A stretch of DNA of 45,057 nt, from NCBI GenBank assembly GCA_021604565.1, contig BQJF01000032.1, positions 1 through 45,057 on the forward strand, given 5' to 3'. The notes beneath the pieces are model-generated. The model did no database searches. It saw only the letters and a list, made by a program, of their open reading frames with translations, and was not told the origin of the DNA. The translations under genes and the position numbers were made by a program. Position 1 is the first letter of the stretch. The number at the start of each line of letters is the position of its first letter. The stretch comes from Minwuia thermotolerans (GTDB taxonomy: Bacteria > Pseudomonadota > Alphaproteobacteria > Minwuiales > Minwuiaceae). Of the stretch, positions 1-9,873 are shown piece after piece.

Positions 1-126
1 CCGGAAATGGAAGACGACAGCAACGCGGACGAGGTGAAACTGATCACCCTGTCCTACACATTCTTCGAGCGGCCGCCCGAGCAGGCCGAATCGTCAACGA
101 TCCAGGTGAGTGCCGTTCAGGAATGA
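1..126 (+). CDS. cox11: Cytochrome c oxidase assembly protein Cox11/CtaG (3' end only)
   Basis: Only the last 41 codons are in the window, open from base 1 in frame 1 to a TGA at 124-126. The peptide contains [12 protein letters not shown], which matches the conserved C-terminal strand of Cox11/CtaG, the membrane-anchored copper chaperone that helps build the CuB site of cytochrome oxidase subunit I. The cox3 start codon lies 25 bases downstream, which is the usual alphaproteobacterial order. The catalytic CXC copper motif lies upstream of the window and cannot be checked. The tail after the family core is slightly extended. Confidence 0.8.
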   Translation, partial: PEMEDDSNADEVKLITLSYTFFERPPEQAESSTIQVSAVQE

Positions 127-151
127 ATGGCGAGGGTTAGGGAGCTGGAAA

Positions 152-988
152 ATGGCAGACGCACACGCCAAGAATCATGACTACCATCTGGTAGATCCAA
201 GTCCGTGGCCGGTAGTGGGGTCGATTTCGGCCTTCATCATGGCCGTGGGTGCCATCACGTCCATGCATGCTGCAGAGGGCGAGGGGATGGTCGAGGGGAT
301 CGTCTTCTGGGTCGGCACGCTGGGCGTTCTCTACACGATGTTCGTGTGGTGGCGGGATGTGATTTCGGAGGCGGAACACAAGGGCGACCACACACCGGTC
401 GTGCAGTTGCATCACCGCTACGGCATGGTGCTGTTCATCGCGTCGGAGGTCATGTTCTTCGTCGCCTGGTTCTGGGCCTTCTTCAACGCCAGCCTGTTCC
501 CGACCGAGGCCATGGGCGGGCACTGGCCGCCGGAGGGGATCGAGGTCTTTGATCCCTGGCACCTGCCGTTCCTGAACACGGTCATCCTGCTGCTGTCCGG
601 CACCACCGTTACCTGGGCGCATCACGCCCTTGTTTCCGGTGACCGCAAGGGTCTGGTGAACGGCCTGATCTGCACCGTCATCCTCGGCGCGCTGTTCAGC
701 TGCGTTCAGGCCTACGAGTATGCGCATGCACCGTTCAGCTTCAGCGGCGGCATCTATGGCTCGACCTTCTACATGGCCACCGGATTTCACGGTTTCCACG
801 TGCTGGTCGGGACGATCTTCCTGCTGATCTGTCTGATCCGGGCCATGCGCGGGCACTTCAAGACCGACCACCACTTCGGCTTCGAGGCGGCGGCCTGGTA
901 CTGGCACTTCGTTGATGCGGTCTGGCTGTTCCTGTTCTTCGCCATCTACTGGTGGGGCGGTTCAGGTGGCGTGGTCCACCACGGCTGA
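152..988 (+). CDS. ctaE: Cytochrome c oxidase subunit III
   Basis: This encodes 278 residues, normal for subunit III of an aa3-type oxidase, a seven-helix inner-membrane protein. Clear family segments are [17 protein letters not shown] (including the conserved helix-III Glu), [22 protein letters not shown], and the C-terminal segment with [18 protein letters not shown] start at ATG 152 ([12 protein letters not shown]) because family N-termini look like this and a GGGAG-type ribosome site precedes it. An in-frame upstream start at 110 would overlap cox11 and add a non-family extension. It sits just after cox11 and is followed by a strong terminator, so the cox transcript probably ends here. 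Confidence 0.95.
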   Translation: MADAHAKNHDYHLVDPSPWPVVGSISAFIMAVGAITSMHAAEGEGMVEGIVFWVGTLGVLYTMFVWWRDVISEAEHKGDHTPVVQLHHRYGMVLFIASEVMFFVAWFWAFFNASLFPTEAMGGHWPPEGIEVFDPWHLPFLNTVILLLSGTTVTWAHHALVSGDRKGLVNGLICTVILGALFSCVQAYEYAHAPFSFSGGIYGSTFYMATGFHGFHVLVGTIFLLICLIRAMRGHFKTDHHFGFEAAAWYWHFVDAVWLFLFFAIYWWGGSGGVVHHG

Positions 989-1009
989 TCCGTCTTTCTT
1001 CTGACGATC

Positions 1010-1056
1010 AAGGGGGCCGCGTCGACAAACCTGTCGGCGCGGCCCCTTGTCTTTCT
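1010..1056 (+). terminator. Rho-independent terminator after cox3
   Basis: A long GC-rich inverted repeat (arms about 1010-1027 and 1032-1048, loop AACC) is followed by a T-rich stretch, GTCTTTCT. It begins about 20 bases after the cox3 stop and lies on the cox3 strand. It separates the cox genes from the DUF983 gene downstream. Confidence 0.8.
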
Positions 1057-1111
1057 GCCCCGCTGCGCGCGAACGTGAGTTAACAGTCCCGCAATCCGAA
1101 CAGGTCCGGCC

Positions 1112-1477
1112 ATGAACGAAGCCTACATTTCCCCCTTTCGCGCCGGACTGACCGCCCGCTGCCCGCGATGTGGCGAAGGCAAGCTGTTCAGCGGTTACCT
1201 GGAAGTTGCCGACGGCTGCGACGTCTGCGAACTCGACTATTCGCACGTGAATTCCGGTGATGGCCCCGCCGTCTTCATCATCCTGATCATGGGCGCTGTC
1301 ACCGTCACCCTCGCCCTGCTGGTTGAGGTCTGGTTCACGCCGCCTCTCTGGGTTCACGTGGTGCTCTGGGGACCGTTCATCCTGGGTGGATCACTGGCAT
1401 TGCTACGGCCGTTCAAGGCGACAATGATCGCGCTGCAGTTCAAGTACGCGGCATCGCAGGATGTCGATGTCGAGTAG
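1112..1477 (+). CDS. DUF983 family membrane protein with CXXC zinc motifs
   Basis: A 121-residue protein. Its N-terminal part carries two Cys pairs, CPRC near residue 18 and CDVC near residue 42, in the arrangement typical of DUF983, followed by two hydrophobic helices (about residues 52-72 and 78-97). DUF983 genes commonly sit next to cox3 and SURF1 in alphaproteobacteria, and a role in oxidase biogenesis is suspected from that context but not established. The terminator after cox3 suggests it starts a new transcript that runs on into the next two or three genes. Confidence 0.85.
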   Translation: MNEAYISPFRAGLTARCPRCGEGKLFSGYLEVADGCDVCELDYSHVNSGDGPAVFIILIMGAVTVTLALLVEVWFTPPLWVHVVLWGPFILGGSLALLRPFKATMIALQFKYAASQDVDVE

Positions 1478-2030
1478 TCGCCAGCTCGGCGGCCTGCCGC
1501 TGGTCAGCGTGATCCTGGCCATCGCCGCGACCCTTGCCACATCCCTGCTCACCCTGCCGCCACTGATCGAGTACTGGATCAGCCTGAGCCACGCGGGTCC
1601 GTCCGTGCAGGCACTGGTGCTCGACTGGCCGCGTCTCGGGCTGCTCACCCTCGTCCCGGTCATGGCGGTGGCACTGCTGTCGTTCGTGCTGCTGACCGGG
1701 ACCGAGGTCGACCGATGGCTCTATGCCAGTGTCGGAACTTCCGTGCTGTCGATCCTGTTCACCGGTCTGCAACTGGTGCGCCACGGGGAGAGCATGTTCG
1801 TCCACTCGGGTATCGCCACACAGCTTGTCTATCAGGCGGAGGGCTGGCACGGCCTCGGCGTCCTGCTGGCGCTGCCGCTCGGCATCCTGACATCCCTGCT
1901 CGGTGTGCCCAGGTTCGCCGCCGCGCCCGGTAGCCGCATCGCCGCCTGGGTGCTGACATGCTACTGGCTATTCCTCACGGTTCTCTGGCTCGCCTTGCTG
2001 CTTTCCTGGCGCGACCTCCAGTCTGGCTGA
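1467..2030 (+). CDS. Unrecognised multi-pass membrane protein in the cox cluster
   Basis: About 187 residues, with four or five hydrophobic segments (about residues 10-32, 50-74, 82-98, 125-145 and 160-182) and few charged residues between them. I recognise no family. It overlaps the DUF983 stop by 11 bases, so the two are probably translationally coupled. ATG 1467 is preferred because an AGGA sequence lies six bases upstream. An in-frame ATG at 1461 abuts that sequence and is less likely. Its position between DUF983 and SURF1 hints at an oxidase-assembly or membrane role, but that is inference only. Confidence 0.7.
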   Translation: MSSSRQLGGLPLVSVILAIAATLATSLLTLPPLIEYWISLSHAGPSVQALVLDWPRLGLLTLVPVMAVALLSFVLLTGTEVDRWLYASVGTSVLSILFTGLQLVRHGESMFVHSGIATQLVYQAEGWHGLGVLLALPLGILTSLLGVPRFAAAPGSRIAAWVLTCYWLFLTVLWLALLLSWRDLQSG

Positions 2031-2073
2031 GCCCGAAACCGCCAAACCGACCACCTGTCCCGGAACCTGAAAA

Positions 2074-2781
2074 TTGCGCTCCTTCCGCCCCTCGATCTGG
2101 CTGACCCTGGCCTGGTTCCCGTCCCTGATCATCCTGCTGGGCCTCGGCACCTGGCAGATGGACCGGCGCGCATGGAAGCTGGACCTCATACACGACATCG
2201 ACGCCCGGATGCAGGACGCCCCCGTGCCCCTGCCCGAGAGCATCGAGGATCCGTCCGCCTGGCGTTTCAGGTCGGTGAGCGTCAGCGGTCGTTTCCTGCA
2301 TGAGGCAGAGGCACATCGCGTTGCCAAGCCCCGCCAGGGCACCAATGGCTATCAGGTCCTCACGCCGCTGCTGCGCGACAACGAGACGGCTGTCGTGGTG
2401 GACCGTGGCTGGATCCCGAAGAACCTGAAGGACCCAGCATCGCGACCGGCCGGACAGGTGGAGGGTGAGGTCACGCTGACCGGCATTGTCCGCCTGAAGG
2501 GCGAACAGACCATGTTCGTGCCGGACAATGACCTGGAGACCAACATCTGGTTCTTCGTCGATCTGGAGGCCATGCAGGCCCGTGCCGGTGTCCCGCTGCA
2601 GCAGGTCTATCTGGTCCAGAACAGCAGCGATCTGACCTGGCCGGACGCGGCCCCACCGTCATTCAGCCTGCGCAACAACCATCTGGAATATGCCTTCACC
2701 TGGTACAGCCTGGCCGTGATCATGACCGTCATCTACGCGATGATGGGCTTCGCGCGCGGGCGGGAGAGAACACCGAAATGA
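2074..2781 (+). CDS. SURF1 family cytochrome oxidase assembly protein
   Basis: A 235-residue SURF1 (Shy1) protein. It begins with a transmembrane helix ending in LGLGTWQMDRRAWK, the conserved GXWQ/RRXWK signature. It contains NGYQVLTPLL and VVVDRGWIP, both core SURF1 motifs, and ends with a second helix, YAFTWYSLAVIMTVIYAMM. SURF1 helps insert heme a into oxidase subunit I, which fits the adjacent cox genes. The start is a TTG at 2074, needed to include the first helix. The first in-frame ATG (2158) would cut the signature in half. The ribosome site before the TTG is weak. The stop overlaps the next start as ATGA. Confidence 0.93.
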   Translation: MRSFRPSIWLTLAWFPSLIILLGLGTWQMDRRAWKLDLIHDIDARMQDAPVPLPESIEDPSAWRFRSVSVSGRFLHEAEAHRVAKPRQGTNGYQVLTPLLRDNETAVVVDRGWIPKNLKDPASRPAGQVEGEVTLTGIVRLKGEQTMFVPDNDLETNIWFFVDLEAMQARAGVPLQQVYLVQNSSDLTWPDAAPPSFSLRNNHLEYAFTWYSLAVIMTVIYAMMGFARGRERTPK

Positions 2782-4277
2782 CCGCGCAGACGGATGCCCT
2801 GACCAGCCTGAAGGATCGCTTTCGCCGCCGCAGCCTGATCGAGGATGCGCTGGCCATGCTCTACTGGGACCGCTCCACCCTGATGCCGGACGGTGCCGCC
2901 GACGCCCGCACGGACCAGATCGCCGAGCTGACCCGCATGGCACGCGAGATACTGGTCGCCACCGAGACCTCGGACCTGCTGGACCAGGCGGAGCAGACAT
3001 CGGGAAGCCTCGCCCCTATCGACTCGCGCGACCTGTACCTGATGCGGCGGGCCTTCCTGCTGGAGACCGCGGTTCCGGCTGATCTGGTGGAAGCGGCCCA
3101 GCGCGCGGGTGCGCGCTCGGAAATGGCCTGGCGGCAGAACCGTGCAGCCAACGACTTCGCAGCGCAGCAACCGTTCCTGCAGGAAGTCATGCGCCTGACG
3201 CAGGAAACCGCGAAGGTGCGCGGCGCAGCCATGGGGCTTGACCCCTATGATGCCCAGCTTGAACTGTTCGAACCCGGTCTGCGCGACGCGGATGTTGCAC
3301 CGGTCTTCGCCGACCTGAAGAGCTGGCTGCCGGACATGGTGCAGCAGATCCTCGAACGTCAGGCACAGGCACCGAAGCCAATCGAACCAGCAGGCCCCTT
3401 CCCCGTCCCCATGCAGAAGGAACTGGGTGAGGGTTTCATGCGGGCGCTGGGTTTCGACTTCTCACGCGGCCGGCTGGACGAGAGCCTGCACCCCTTCACG
3501 GGTGGGATTCCCGATGACAGCCGTCTGACCACGCGGTATTCGACCGATGGTTTCGCGGAGGCCATGATGGGCATCCTGCATGAAACCGGACATGCGCTCT
3601 ATGAACAGGGCCTGCCCGCCGACCGCCGTCACCGCATGGTGGGCCGTTCAGGTGGTATGGCACTGCACGAGAGCCAGTCCCTGATCATCGAGATGCAGCT
3701 CTGCCGGGGGCCTGCATTCCTCGACCATGCCCTGCCCCTGATCCGCCAGACGTTCGGCGATCAGTCCGCGCTGGAAACCGCGAACTTCAACCGGCTGACA
3801 ACACGGGTCGAGCGGGGTCTGATCCGCGTCGATGCGGATGAGGCAACCTACCCGCTGCACATCATCCTGCGACACGGCATCGAGAAGGCGCTGCTGTCCG
3901 GCGACCTGCCGATTGCCGATCTGCCGGGGGCCTGGAACGACGGCATGGCTGACATCGTGGGGATCAGGCCTGCCGATGACCGCAATGGCTGCCTGCAGGA
4001 CATTCACTGGATGGACGGCGCCGTCGGCTACTTCCCGACCTATACGCTGGGCGCGCTGGCTGCGGCGCAACTGATGGCGGCCATGCGCGCCGCCCTGCCC
4101 GATCTGGACAGCCAGGTGCGCTCAGGCGACTTCTCGCAGTTGCTCGGCTGGCTGCGCAGGCATGTCCACAATCGCGGTCTGGATGCCACGACCGGAGAGA
4201 TCATCAGCGATGCAACGGGCAGCCCGCTGGCCACCGATGCCTTCCGGTCGCACCTGCAGGCCCGCTACCTGAACTGA
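2778..4277 (+). CDS. Carboxypeptidase M32 (Taq type)
   Basis: A 499-residue zinc metallocarboxypeptidase of family M32, the usual length. The zinc motif HETGH is at residues 268-272 and the third ligand region HESQS follows at 297-301, with Glu298 the expected ligand. The conserved helix ending in GYFPTYTLGALAAAQL is also present. These enzymes remove residues from peptide C-termini in the cytoplasm. The start codon overlaps the SURF1 stop (ATGA), so it is probably translated from the same mRNA, although no functional link to the oxidase is known. It converges on the next gene with only seven bases between. Confidence 0.95.
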   Translation: MTAQTDALTSLKDRFRRRSLIEDALAMLYWDRSTLMPDGAADARTDQIAELTRMAREILVATETSDLLDQAEQTSGSLAPIDSRDLYLMRRAFLLETAVPADLVEAAQRAGARSEMAWRQNRAANDFAAQQPFLQEVMRLTQETAKVRGAAMGLDPYDAQLELFEPGLRDADVAPVFADLKSWLPDMVQQILERQAQAPKPIEPAGPFPVPMQKELGEGFMRALGFDFSRGRLDESLHPFTGGIPDDSRLTTRYSTDGFAEAMMGILHETGHALYEQGLPADRRHRMVGRSGGMALHESQSLIIEMQLCRGPAFLDHALPLIRQTFGDQSALETANFNRLTTRVERGLIRVDADEATYPLHIILRHGIEKALLSGDLPIADLPGAWNDGMADIVGIRPADDRNGCLQDIHWMDGAVGYFPTYTLGALAAAQLMAAMRAALPDLDSQVRSGDFSQLLGWLRRHVHNRGLDATTGEIISDATGSPLATDAFRSHLQARYLN

Positions 4278-4284
4278 TCGCAGT

Positions 4285-5364
4285 TCAGAGCCTGGGCATG
4301 ATCTGCTCGGCGAACTCCCGAAAGTTTTCCCGCATGAAGGCGCGCGGCGGCAGCAGCGTGACTTCCTTCAGCCCCGCCGCCTGCAACTGTCCGATCCGCT
4401 CGACGATCTCGTCCGGTTCGCCGACCAGACCACCCGCGATGCGGATCATGTCCGGCGTGATGAAACGCCGTTCCTCCGGCGGGCAGAAGGCGCAGTGGCC
4501 GCGATGCAGCATCTGGTGGCGGCGTTCGGCAGGCATGCTGGTCTCGACATAGCTGCGATAGTCCTCCCAGACACCGCGCACCCGTGACGAGACGAAGTCA
4601 TCACGGCCCCATTCCTGATAGAGCTCGTACCAGTAGTGCAGGGTCGAGACGACGGCGGAATCGACATGATCGATCACCCGCTCGCTCTCCAGCGTCTCGC
4701 CCGGCTTCAGGACACAGGAGAACGTCAGTGCTGCCACGTGGAAGTCATCCGTGACCTCCCGCCCGGCTTCCGCCGCACCTTCCCGGATCGTGTCGAGATT
4801 GCGTGCCAGCACCCCCAGAGGTTCATTGCCCGCGCAGATGCGTCCGTCACCGTAGGCCCCGGCGGCCTTCAGCGCCTTCGGGCCGTTGGCGCCGACATAG
4901 ATCGGCACCGGATCATCCAGGTTCAGGCATTCCAGTTCCCGGTCCAGGAACCGGATCGGCCGGGTCTCGCCATTCAACTCGTGCTCTACCTCTTGCCCCT
5001 GCAGCAGGCCACGCACGACGCGCAGGTAATCGCGGAACGCCTTCGCCTTCACGGGACGCGCGCCCATGACCCGCATTGCCGTATGCCCGGTGCCGATGCC
5101 GAGGAATGTCCGTCCCGGTGCGAGCCGGTTGATGGAGGCGATGGAGTGGGCCGTGACGGGTGCCAGCCGTGTACCCGCAATGGCGACGCCGGTCCCCAGC
5201 CTGATCCGGCTGGTGTGATGCGCCGCCAGCGCCAGCGTCGCATAGGCATCCGACCAGATCATCTGGCTGTCCGGTGCCCAGCCGTGATCGAACCCCAGGC
5301 TCTCCATCTCTGGAAATATCTGCCAGTCGTCGATCTTCGTCGCGACCATGCCACCGATCTTCAT
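4285..5364 (-). CDS. LLM-class flavin-dependent oxidoreductase (luciferase-like)
   Basis: A 359-residue protein of the bacterial-luciferase-like superfamily, a TIM-barrel FMN or F420 oxidoreductase. Supporting segments are RIRLGTGVAIAGTRLAPVTA, the following TFLGIGTGHTA, and VPIYVGANGPKALKAAGAYGDG, which are typical of the methylenetetrahydromethanopterin-reductase-like subgroup. The start ATG at 5364 has GGAG nearby. The substrate cannot be told from sequence. It is divergent from the 2OG-oxygenase-like gene with about 80 bases between, so the two may share a control region. An oxidative degradation role for the pair is a guess. Confidence 0.9.
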   Translation of the reverse strand: MKIGGMVATKIDDWQIFPEMESLGFDHGWAPDSQMIWSDAYATLALAAHHTSRIRLGTGVAIAGTRLAPVTAHSIASINRLAPGRTFLGIGTGHTAMRVMGARPVKAKAFRDYLRVVRGLLQGQEVEHELNGETRPIRFLDRELECLNLDDPVPIYVGANGPKALKAAGAYGDGRICAGNEPLGVLARNLDTIREGAAEAGREVTDDFHVAALTFSCVLKPGETLESERVIDHVDSAVVSTLHYWYELYQEWGRDDFVSSRVRGVWEDYRSYVETSMPAERRHQMLHRGHCAFCPPEERRFITPDMIRIAGGLVGEPDEIVERIGQLQAAGLKEVTLLPPRAFMRENFREFAEQIMPRL

Positions 5365-5445
5365 GTGTCATCTCCCCATCCGTCACTTCCCGGACTGTGC
5401 ATTGCGGGGTTAGGGTCTGGCAATCGCCTGCACAGGAACCCAGCC

Positions 5446-6447
5446 ATGCCCGTCGCCAATGCCCTCTCCTTTCCCGACTGCCTGCCCGCCGGATATGATC
5501 ATCTGCCCAGCGAGCCGACATTCGATCCCGCGCGCCATCTAGCGCTGGAACATCCAACGAAACGGGTAAGCCTTGCCGATCTTGGCTATGCGGAAGCGGA
5601 GATTGCGGCCTGTCCTTCCGATCTCGGCATCACTGCGCCATTCCGGGTGCTGAGTGACGAGGGCGCGGCATGTCTGCTGGAGGTGGCGCGGCAGCTGGCA
5701 CCCTTCGCGATATCGCTGGAGCGGATCGAGCGCATGGTCCGGGGTGGCACCTACCGTTCGCGCTTCCTGCGCGACCTCTGTCAGTCGCCGGAGGTGAATG
5801 CCTTCATGTCGGAGGTGTTCGGCGCACCGCTGTTGCCGCACACCATTCCGCACCAGCTTGGCCACCTGAACTTCAACCCGACTCAGGTCGGGCGCAACGT
5901 GGACAAGTGGCACACCGACACGCTGCGCATCGACTACGTGATGTTCGTGACCGATCCCCGCGCCGTCCAGGGTGGCGAGTTCCAGTACTTCCAGGGCACG
6001 AAGCACGAGATGAAGGCCCTGGCCGAAGCGGGGCAGCCTATTCCGCCGGACCGCATGGTCTCACCCGCCCTGCCCGGCCCCGGCTACGCCGTACTGCAGC
6101 AGGGCAACATGGTGGTGCACCGGGCCAAGGGGCTGCGGGAAGCGGCGGAGCGCATCACCATGGTCAACGGCTACGTCCCGGCGGAGATCGGCTTCCCCGA
6201 CTTCACCCGTTACGACCAGCTCTATCTCGCCGATCCGCACCATGTGGTGACGGAGGAATATGCGCGTCACGTCTCATGGATGGGACGGGAGATGCTGACC
6301 CACCGTATCGACAACCCCGCCTTCACCGACGACCGCCTGCGGGAGGCGGAACGGTTCGAGCAACTGGCCCACCTGTTCGCCGAAGCCGCCGGCCAGATCC
6401 GCAACGCTGGTGCGGCCCGCGAGGAGCATTTCGGCGACGGTGAATAG
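5446..6447 (+). CDS. 2-oxoglutarate/Fe(II)-type oxygenase (phytanoyl-CoA dioxygenase-like)
   Basis: A 333-residue protein starting at MPVANALSFPD. Residues 156-158 are HTD, the H-X-D iron motif, in the context DKWHTDTLRIDYVMFVTDP. A distal His (225, in MVVHRAKGL) and Arg236 fit the second iron ligand and the 2-oxoglutarate carboxylate contact of a double-stranded beta-helix oxygenase. I start at ATG 5446 because the frame stays open far upstream only as the shadow of the minus-strand flavin oxidoreductase gene. Substrate unknown. No operon partner lies downstream, where an inverted-repeat element follows. Confidence 0.8.
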   Translation: MPVANALSFPDCLPAGYDHLPSEPTFDPARHLALEHPTKRVSLADLGYAEAEIAACPSDLGITAPFRVLSDEGAACLLEVARQLAPFAISLERIERMVRGGTYRSRFLRDLCQSPEVNAFMSEVFGAPLLPHTIPHQLGHLNFNPTQVGRNVDKWHTDTLRIDYVMFVTDPRAVQGGEFQYFQGTKHEMKALAEAGQPIPPDRMVSPALPGPGYAVLQQGNMVVHRAKGLREAAERITMVNGYVPAEIGFPDFTRYDQLYLADPHHVVTEEYARHVSWMGREMLTHRIDNPAFTDDRLREAERFEQLAHLFAEAAGQIRNAGAAREEHFGDGE

Positions 6448-6480
6448 GGTGCGAACAGGCTCCGGAGGTGGAGTCCCACC

Positions 6481-6555
6481 GCTCGCGGACTTGATCCGCG
6501 AGTCCAGTCACCCACACCCGAGCGGCACTGCTGGATGCCCGGATCAAGTCCGGGC
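6481..6555. repeat. Intergenic inverted-repeat (REP-like) element
   Basis: Two near-identical segments face each other: one at 6485-6507 containing GCGGACTTGATCCGCGAGTC, and its near reverse complement at 6531-6553 (TGGATGCCCGGATCAAG core). The spacer is about 23 bases. Each arm is itself partly palindromic around the GGATCAAGTCCG core. Similar cores are familiar as dispersed intergenic elements in alphaproteobacterial genomes. It lies between the converging oxygenase and groEL genes, so it could help end transcription from the left. I saw no other copy in this window. Confidence 0.6.
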
Positions 6556-6604
6556 AAGACCTTGGCGGTGCTGGGCGACAGGATATGCGCCGTTGATACG
6601 CCCA

Positions 6605-6641
6605 AAGAAAAGGGCCGCGCCCGGTTTCCCGGACGCGGCCC
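6605..6641 (-). terminator. Rho-independent terminator of groES-groEL
   Basis: Read on the minus strand, a 13-bp stem with one mismatch (arms 6629-6641 and 6612-6624, loop GAAA) is followed by TTTTCTTT. It lies about 35 bases past the groEL stop codon. Confidence 0.85.
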
Positions 6642-6676
6642 CTTCATGTCGAGACTGAGTGGTCCCGGACGGATGA

Positions 6677-8350
<1,674 letters not shown>

Positions 8351-8422
8351 TCAATTTGCCGATGCACCCGAAGGTGCCCCGGCGATCATCCTGTGTGTCG
8401 GGGAGAGCGGCGTGACGCCGGA

Positions 8423-8713
8423 TCAGCCTTCGATGACACCCATGATGTCGGATTCCTTCATGATCAGCAGCTCTTCGCCGTCGATCTTCACCTCGGTGCC
8501 GGACCACTTGCCGAACAGGACGCGGTCGCCTGCCTTCAGGTCCAGGGCAACGACGTCGCCCTTGTCATTGCGTGCGCCATTGCCCACGGAGACGACTTCG
8601 CCTTCCATCGGCTTTTCCTTGGCGGTGTCGGGGATGATGATCCCACCAGCGGTTTTCTCTTCGGATTCGAGGCGGCGAACCACCACGCGGTCGTGCAAAG
8701 GCCTGAAGCCCAT
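8423..8713 (-). CDS. groS: Co-chaperonin GroES (10 kDa)
   Basis: A 96-residue GroES starting [14 protein letters not shown]. The mobile-loop region [18 protein letters not shown] and the roof/beta region follow normally. It caps the GroEL ring. The in-frame codons upstream of 8713 run into the promoter and CIRCE region and are not coding. It is first in the groES-groEL operon. Confidence 0.98.
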   Translation of the reverse strand: MGFRPLHDRVVVRRLESEEKTAGGIIIPDTAKEKPMEGEVVSVGNGARNDKGDVVALDLKAGDRVLFGKWSGTEVKIDGEELLIMKESDIMGVIEG

Positions 8714-8759
8714 CGTCTGTACCCTCCCTCGGATTGGATACTGTGTGTCCTGAGTGCCG

Positions 8760-8786
8760 TTAGCACTCAATTCAAGTGAGTGCTAA
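8760..8786 (-). promoter_or_regulatory. CIRCE operator (HrcA binding site)
   Basis: A perfect 9-9-9 inverted repeat: TTAGCACTC, nine bases, GAGTGCTAA. This is the canonical CIRCE element bound by the heat-shock repressor HrcA. It lies between the predicted groES promoter and the groES start, so HrcA control of the operon is expected. hrcA itself is not in the window. Confidence 0.97.
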
Positions 8787-8796
8787 CGGCAGAGCG

Positions 8797-8825
8797 GACT
8801 TAAGAAACCGAGGCCCCGGTGTCAA
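8797..8825 (-). promoter_or_regulatory. Sigma-70-type promoter of groES-groEL
   Basis: On the minus strand, TTGACA (8820-8825) is followed after exactly 17 bases by TAAGTC (8797-8802). The -35 is perfect and the -10 is weak. The CIRCE operator begins about 10 bases downstream of the -10, so it covers the start-point region, which is how CIRCE usually works. I see no separate sigma-32 consensus. Confidence 0.6.
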
Positions 8826-8915
8826 CGCATTTGGTGAAAAAATTCGCACACGGCCGGGCCGACGACGCCCCTGCCCGGTCCAACAGGCCGGCGGGTCCGG
8901 AGCACCTCTCTCGCG

Positions 8916-8939
8916 CGCTCGGCAACCGGCCGCCGAGCG
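8916..8939 (-). terminator. Hairpin at the end of the hydrolase gene (possible terminator)
   Basis: An 8-bp perfect stem (CGCTCGGC / GCCGAGCG, 8-base loop) directly abuts the stop codon of the minus-strand hydrolase gene. No T-run follows, so it may be an mRNA-end stabiliser or weak terminator rather than a classical one. Confidence 0.4.
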
Positions 8940-9659
8940 TTAGCTGTTGGCGGCGAGAAATTCCCGAATGGCCACATCCGCGGCGCCGATGTGCTCCGGT
9001 TCCTTCCACTTCTCGATCAGGGTCGCATTCGGCGCAATCTCGGCGATGCGGCGGGAGGTGAACTCCGGGTGGTAGATGTCATTGCCCATCAGCACCAGCA
9101 ACGGGGTTCGGCACCTGGCGACGTCCGCCTCCGACTTGTTGAACAGCAGATCCTGACTGCCGAACATCGCGTCCCGGAACCCGGTCCAGACCGCGTCACT
9201 CACGGCGGGCTGTTCCGGGCGTTTCTCATCCGCCCAGTCACCGAACATGTCGAGGAAGGTCTGATGGTTGTCCGCACAGCCGATGGGCTGCAACATCACG
9301 CCGGAGGCCAGACGCTCCGGCACCGCATCCGCCAGTGCCATGATGTAGGAACCGCCGATGCACATGCCCACCGCATGGAACCGGTCGACGCCCAGGTGGT
9401 CCAGCAGTGCCACCTGATCCGCCGTGTAGGTCTGCCAGCCATCCGCCTCCGTGATCGGTGCCTTCGACTGCCCTGCGTTGCGCTGGTCCATGGCAATGAC
9501 CTGATAATGCGGCGACAGACGCGTGATCGCATCCCACGGCGCCTTGCCCCAGTAGGGTATGGAGGACCGCATGCCACCCGAAGCCAGCAGCAGCACAGGA
9601 AACCCCTCCCCGTGCACTTCGTAATGGATGCTGGCGCCTTCCCGTTCCAGAATGGGCAT
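8940..9659 (-). CDS. Alpha/beta hydrolase with a cysteine nucleophile
   Basis: A 239-residue alpha/beta-hydrolase-fold protein. I start at ATG 9659 (MPILEREGASIHYE) because a strong AGGAGG lies just upstream. A longer open frame to 9875 runs into the divergent gene's control region. The nucleophile elbow reads GMCIGG, so the nucleophile is Cys100, not Ser. Asp194 (MGNDIYHP) and His223 (EPEHIG) complete a plausible triad. Cys nucleophiles occur in dienelactone hydrolases, although overall this resembles the proline-iminopeptidase / haloalkane-like group. Substrate unknown. It is divergent from an ornithine cyclodeaminase-family gene. Confidence 0.88.
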   Translation of the reverse strand: MPILEREGASIHYEVHGEGFPVLLLASGGMRSSIPYWGKAPWDAITRLSPHYQVIAMDQRNAGQSKAPITEADGWQTYTADQVALLDHLGVDRFHAVGMCIGGSYIMALADAVPERLASGVMLQPIGCADNHQTFLDMFGDWADEKRPEQPAVSDAVWTGFRDAMFGSQDLLFNKSEADVARCRTPLLVLMGNDIYHPEFTSRRIAEIAPNATLIEKWKEPEHIGAADVAIREFLAANS

Positions 9660-9873
9660 GGCTGATCCTCCTCGCAGGTGTTCGTGTCGGCAGCCCTGAC
9701 GGCGCCATGTGAGGGGACAGTCAGGCACATCCTGGCAGGCGACTGCAAGGCACGGGATGGCCCCTCCCCACAATCCGCCCGGCATTTGCCCGGCCATGGC
9801 CTCAGACGCGGGCTGTATCACTGACAGGGAAATTGGCGGATGATGGCTGCGGTACTCCGCAGAGAGGTGAAAC

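Noticed and set aside
4636..5445. In-frame upstream extension that would make the 2OG-type oxygenase 603 residues long
   Set aside because: The stretch lies wholly opposite the flavin oxidoreductase gene, has no family resemblance and no ribosome site. The oxygenase fold is complete from 5446.
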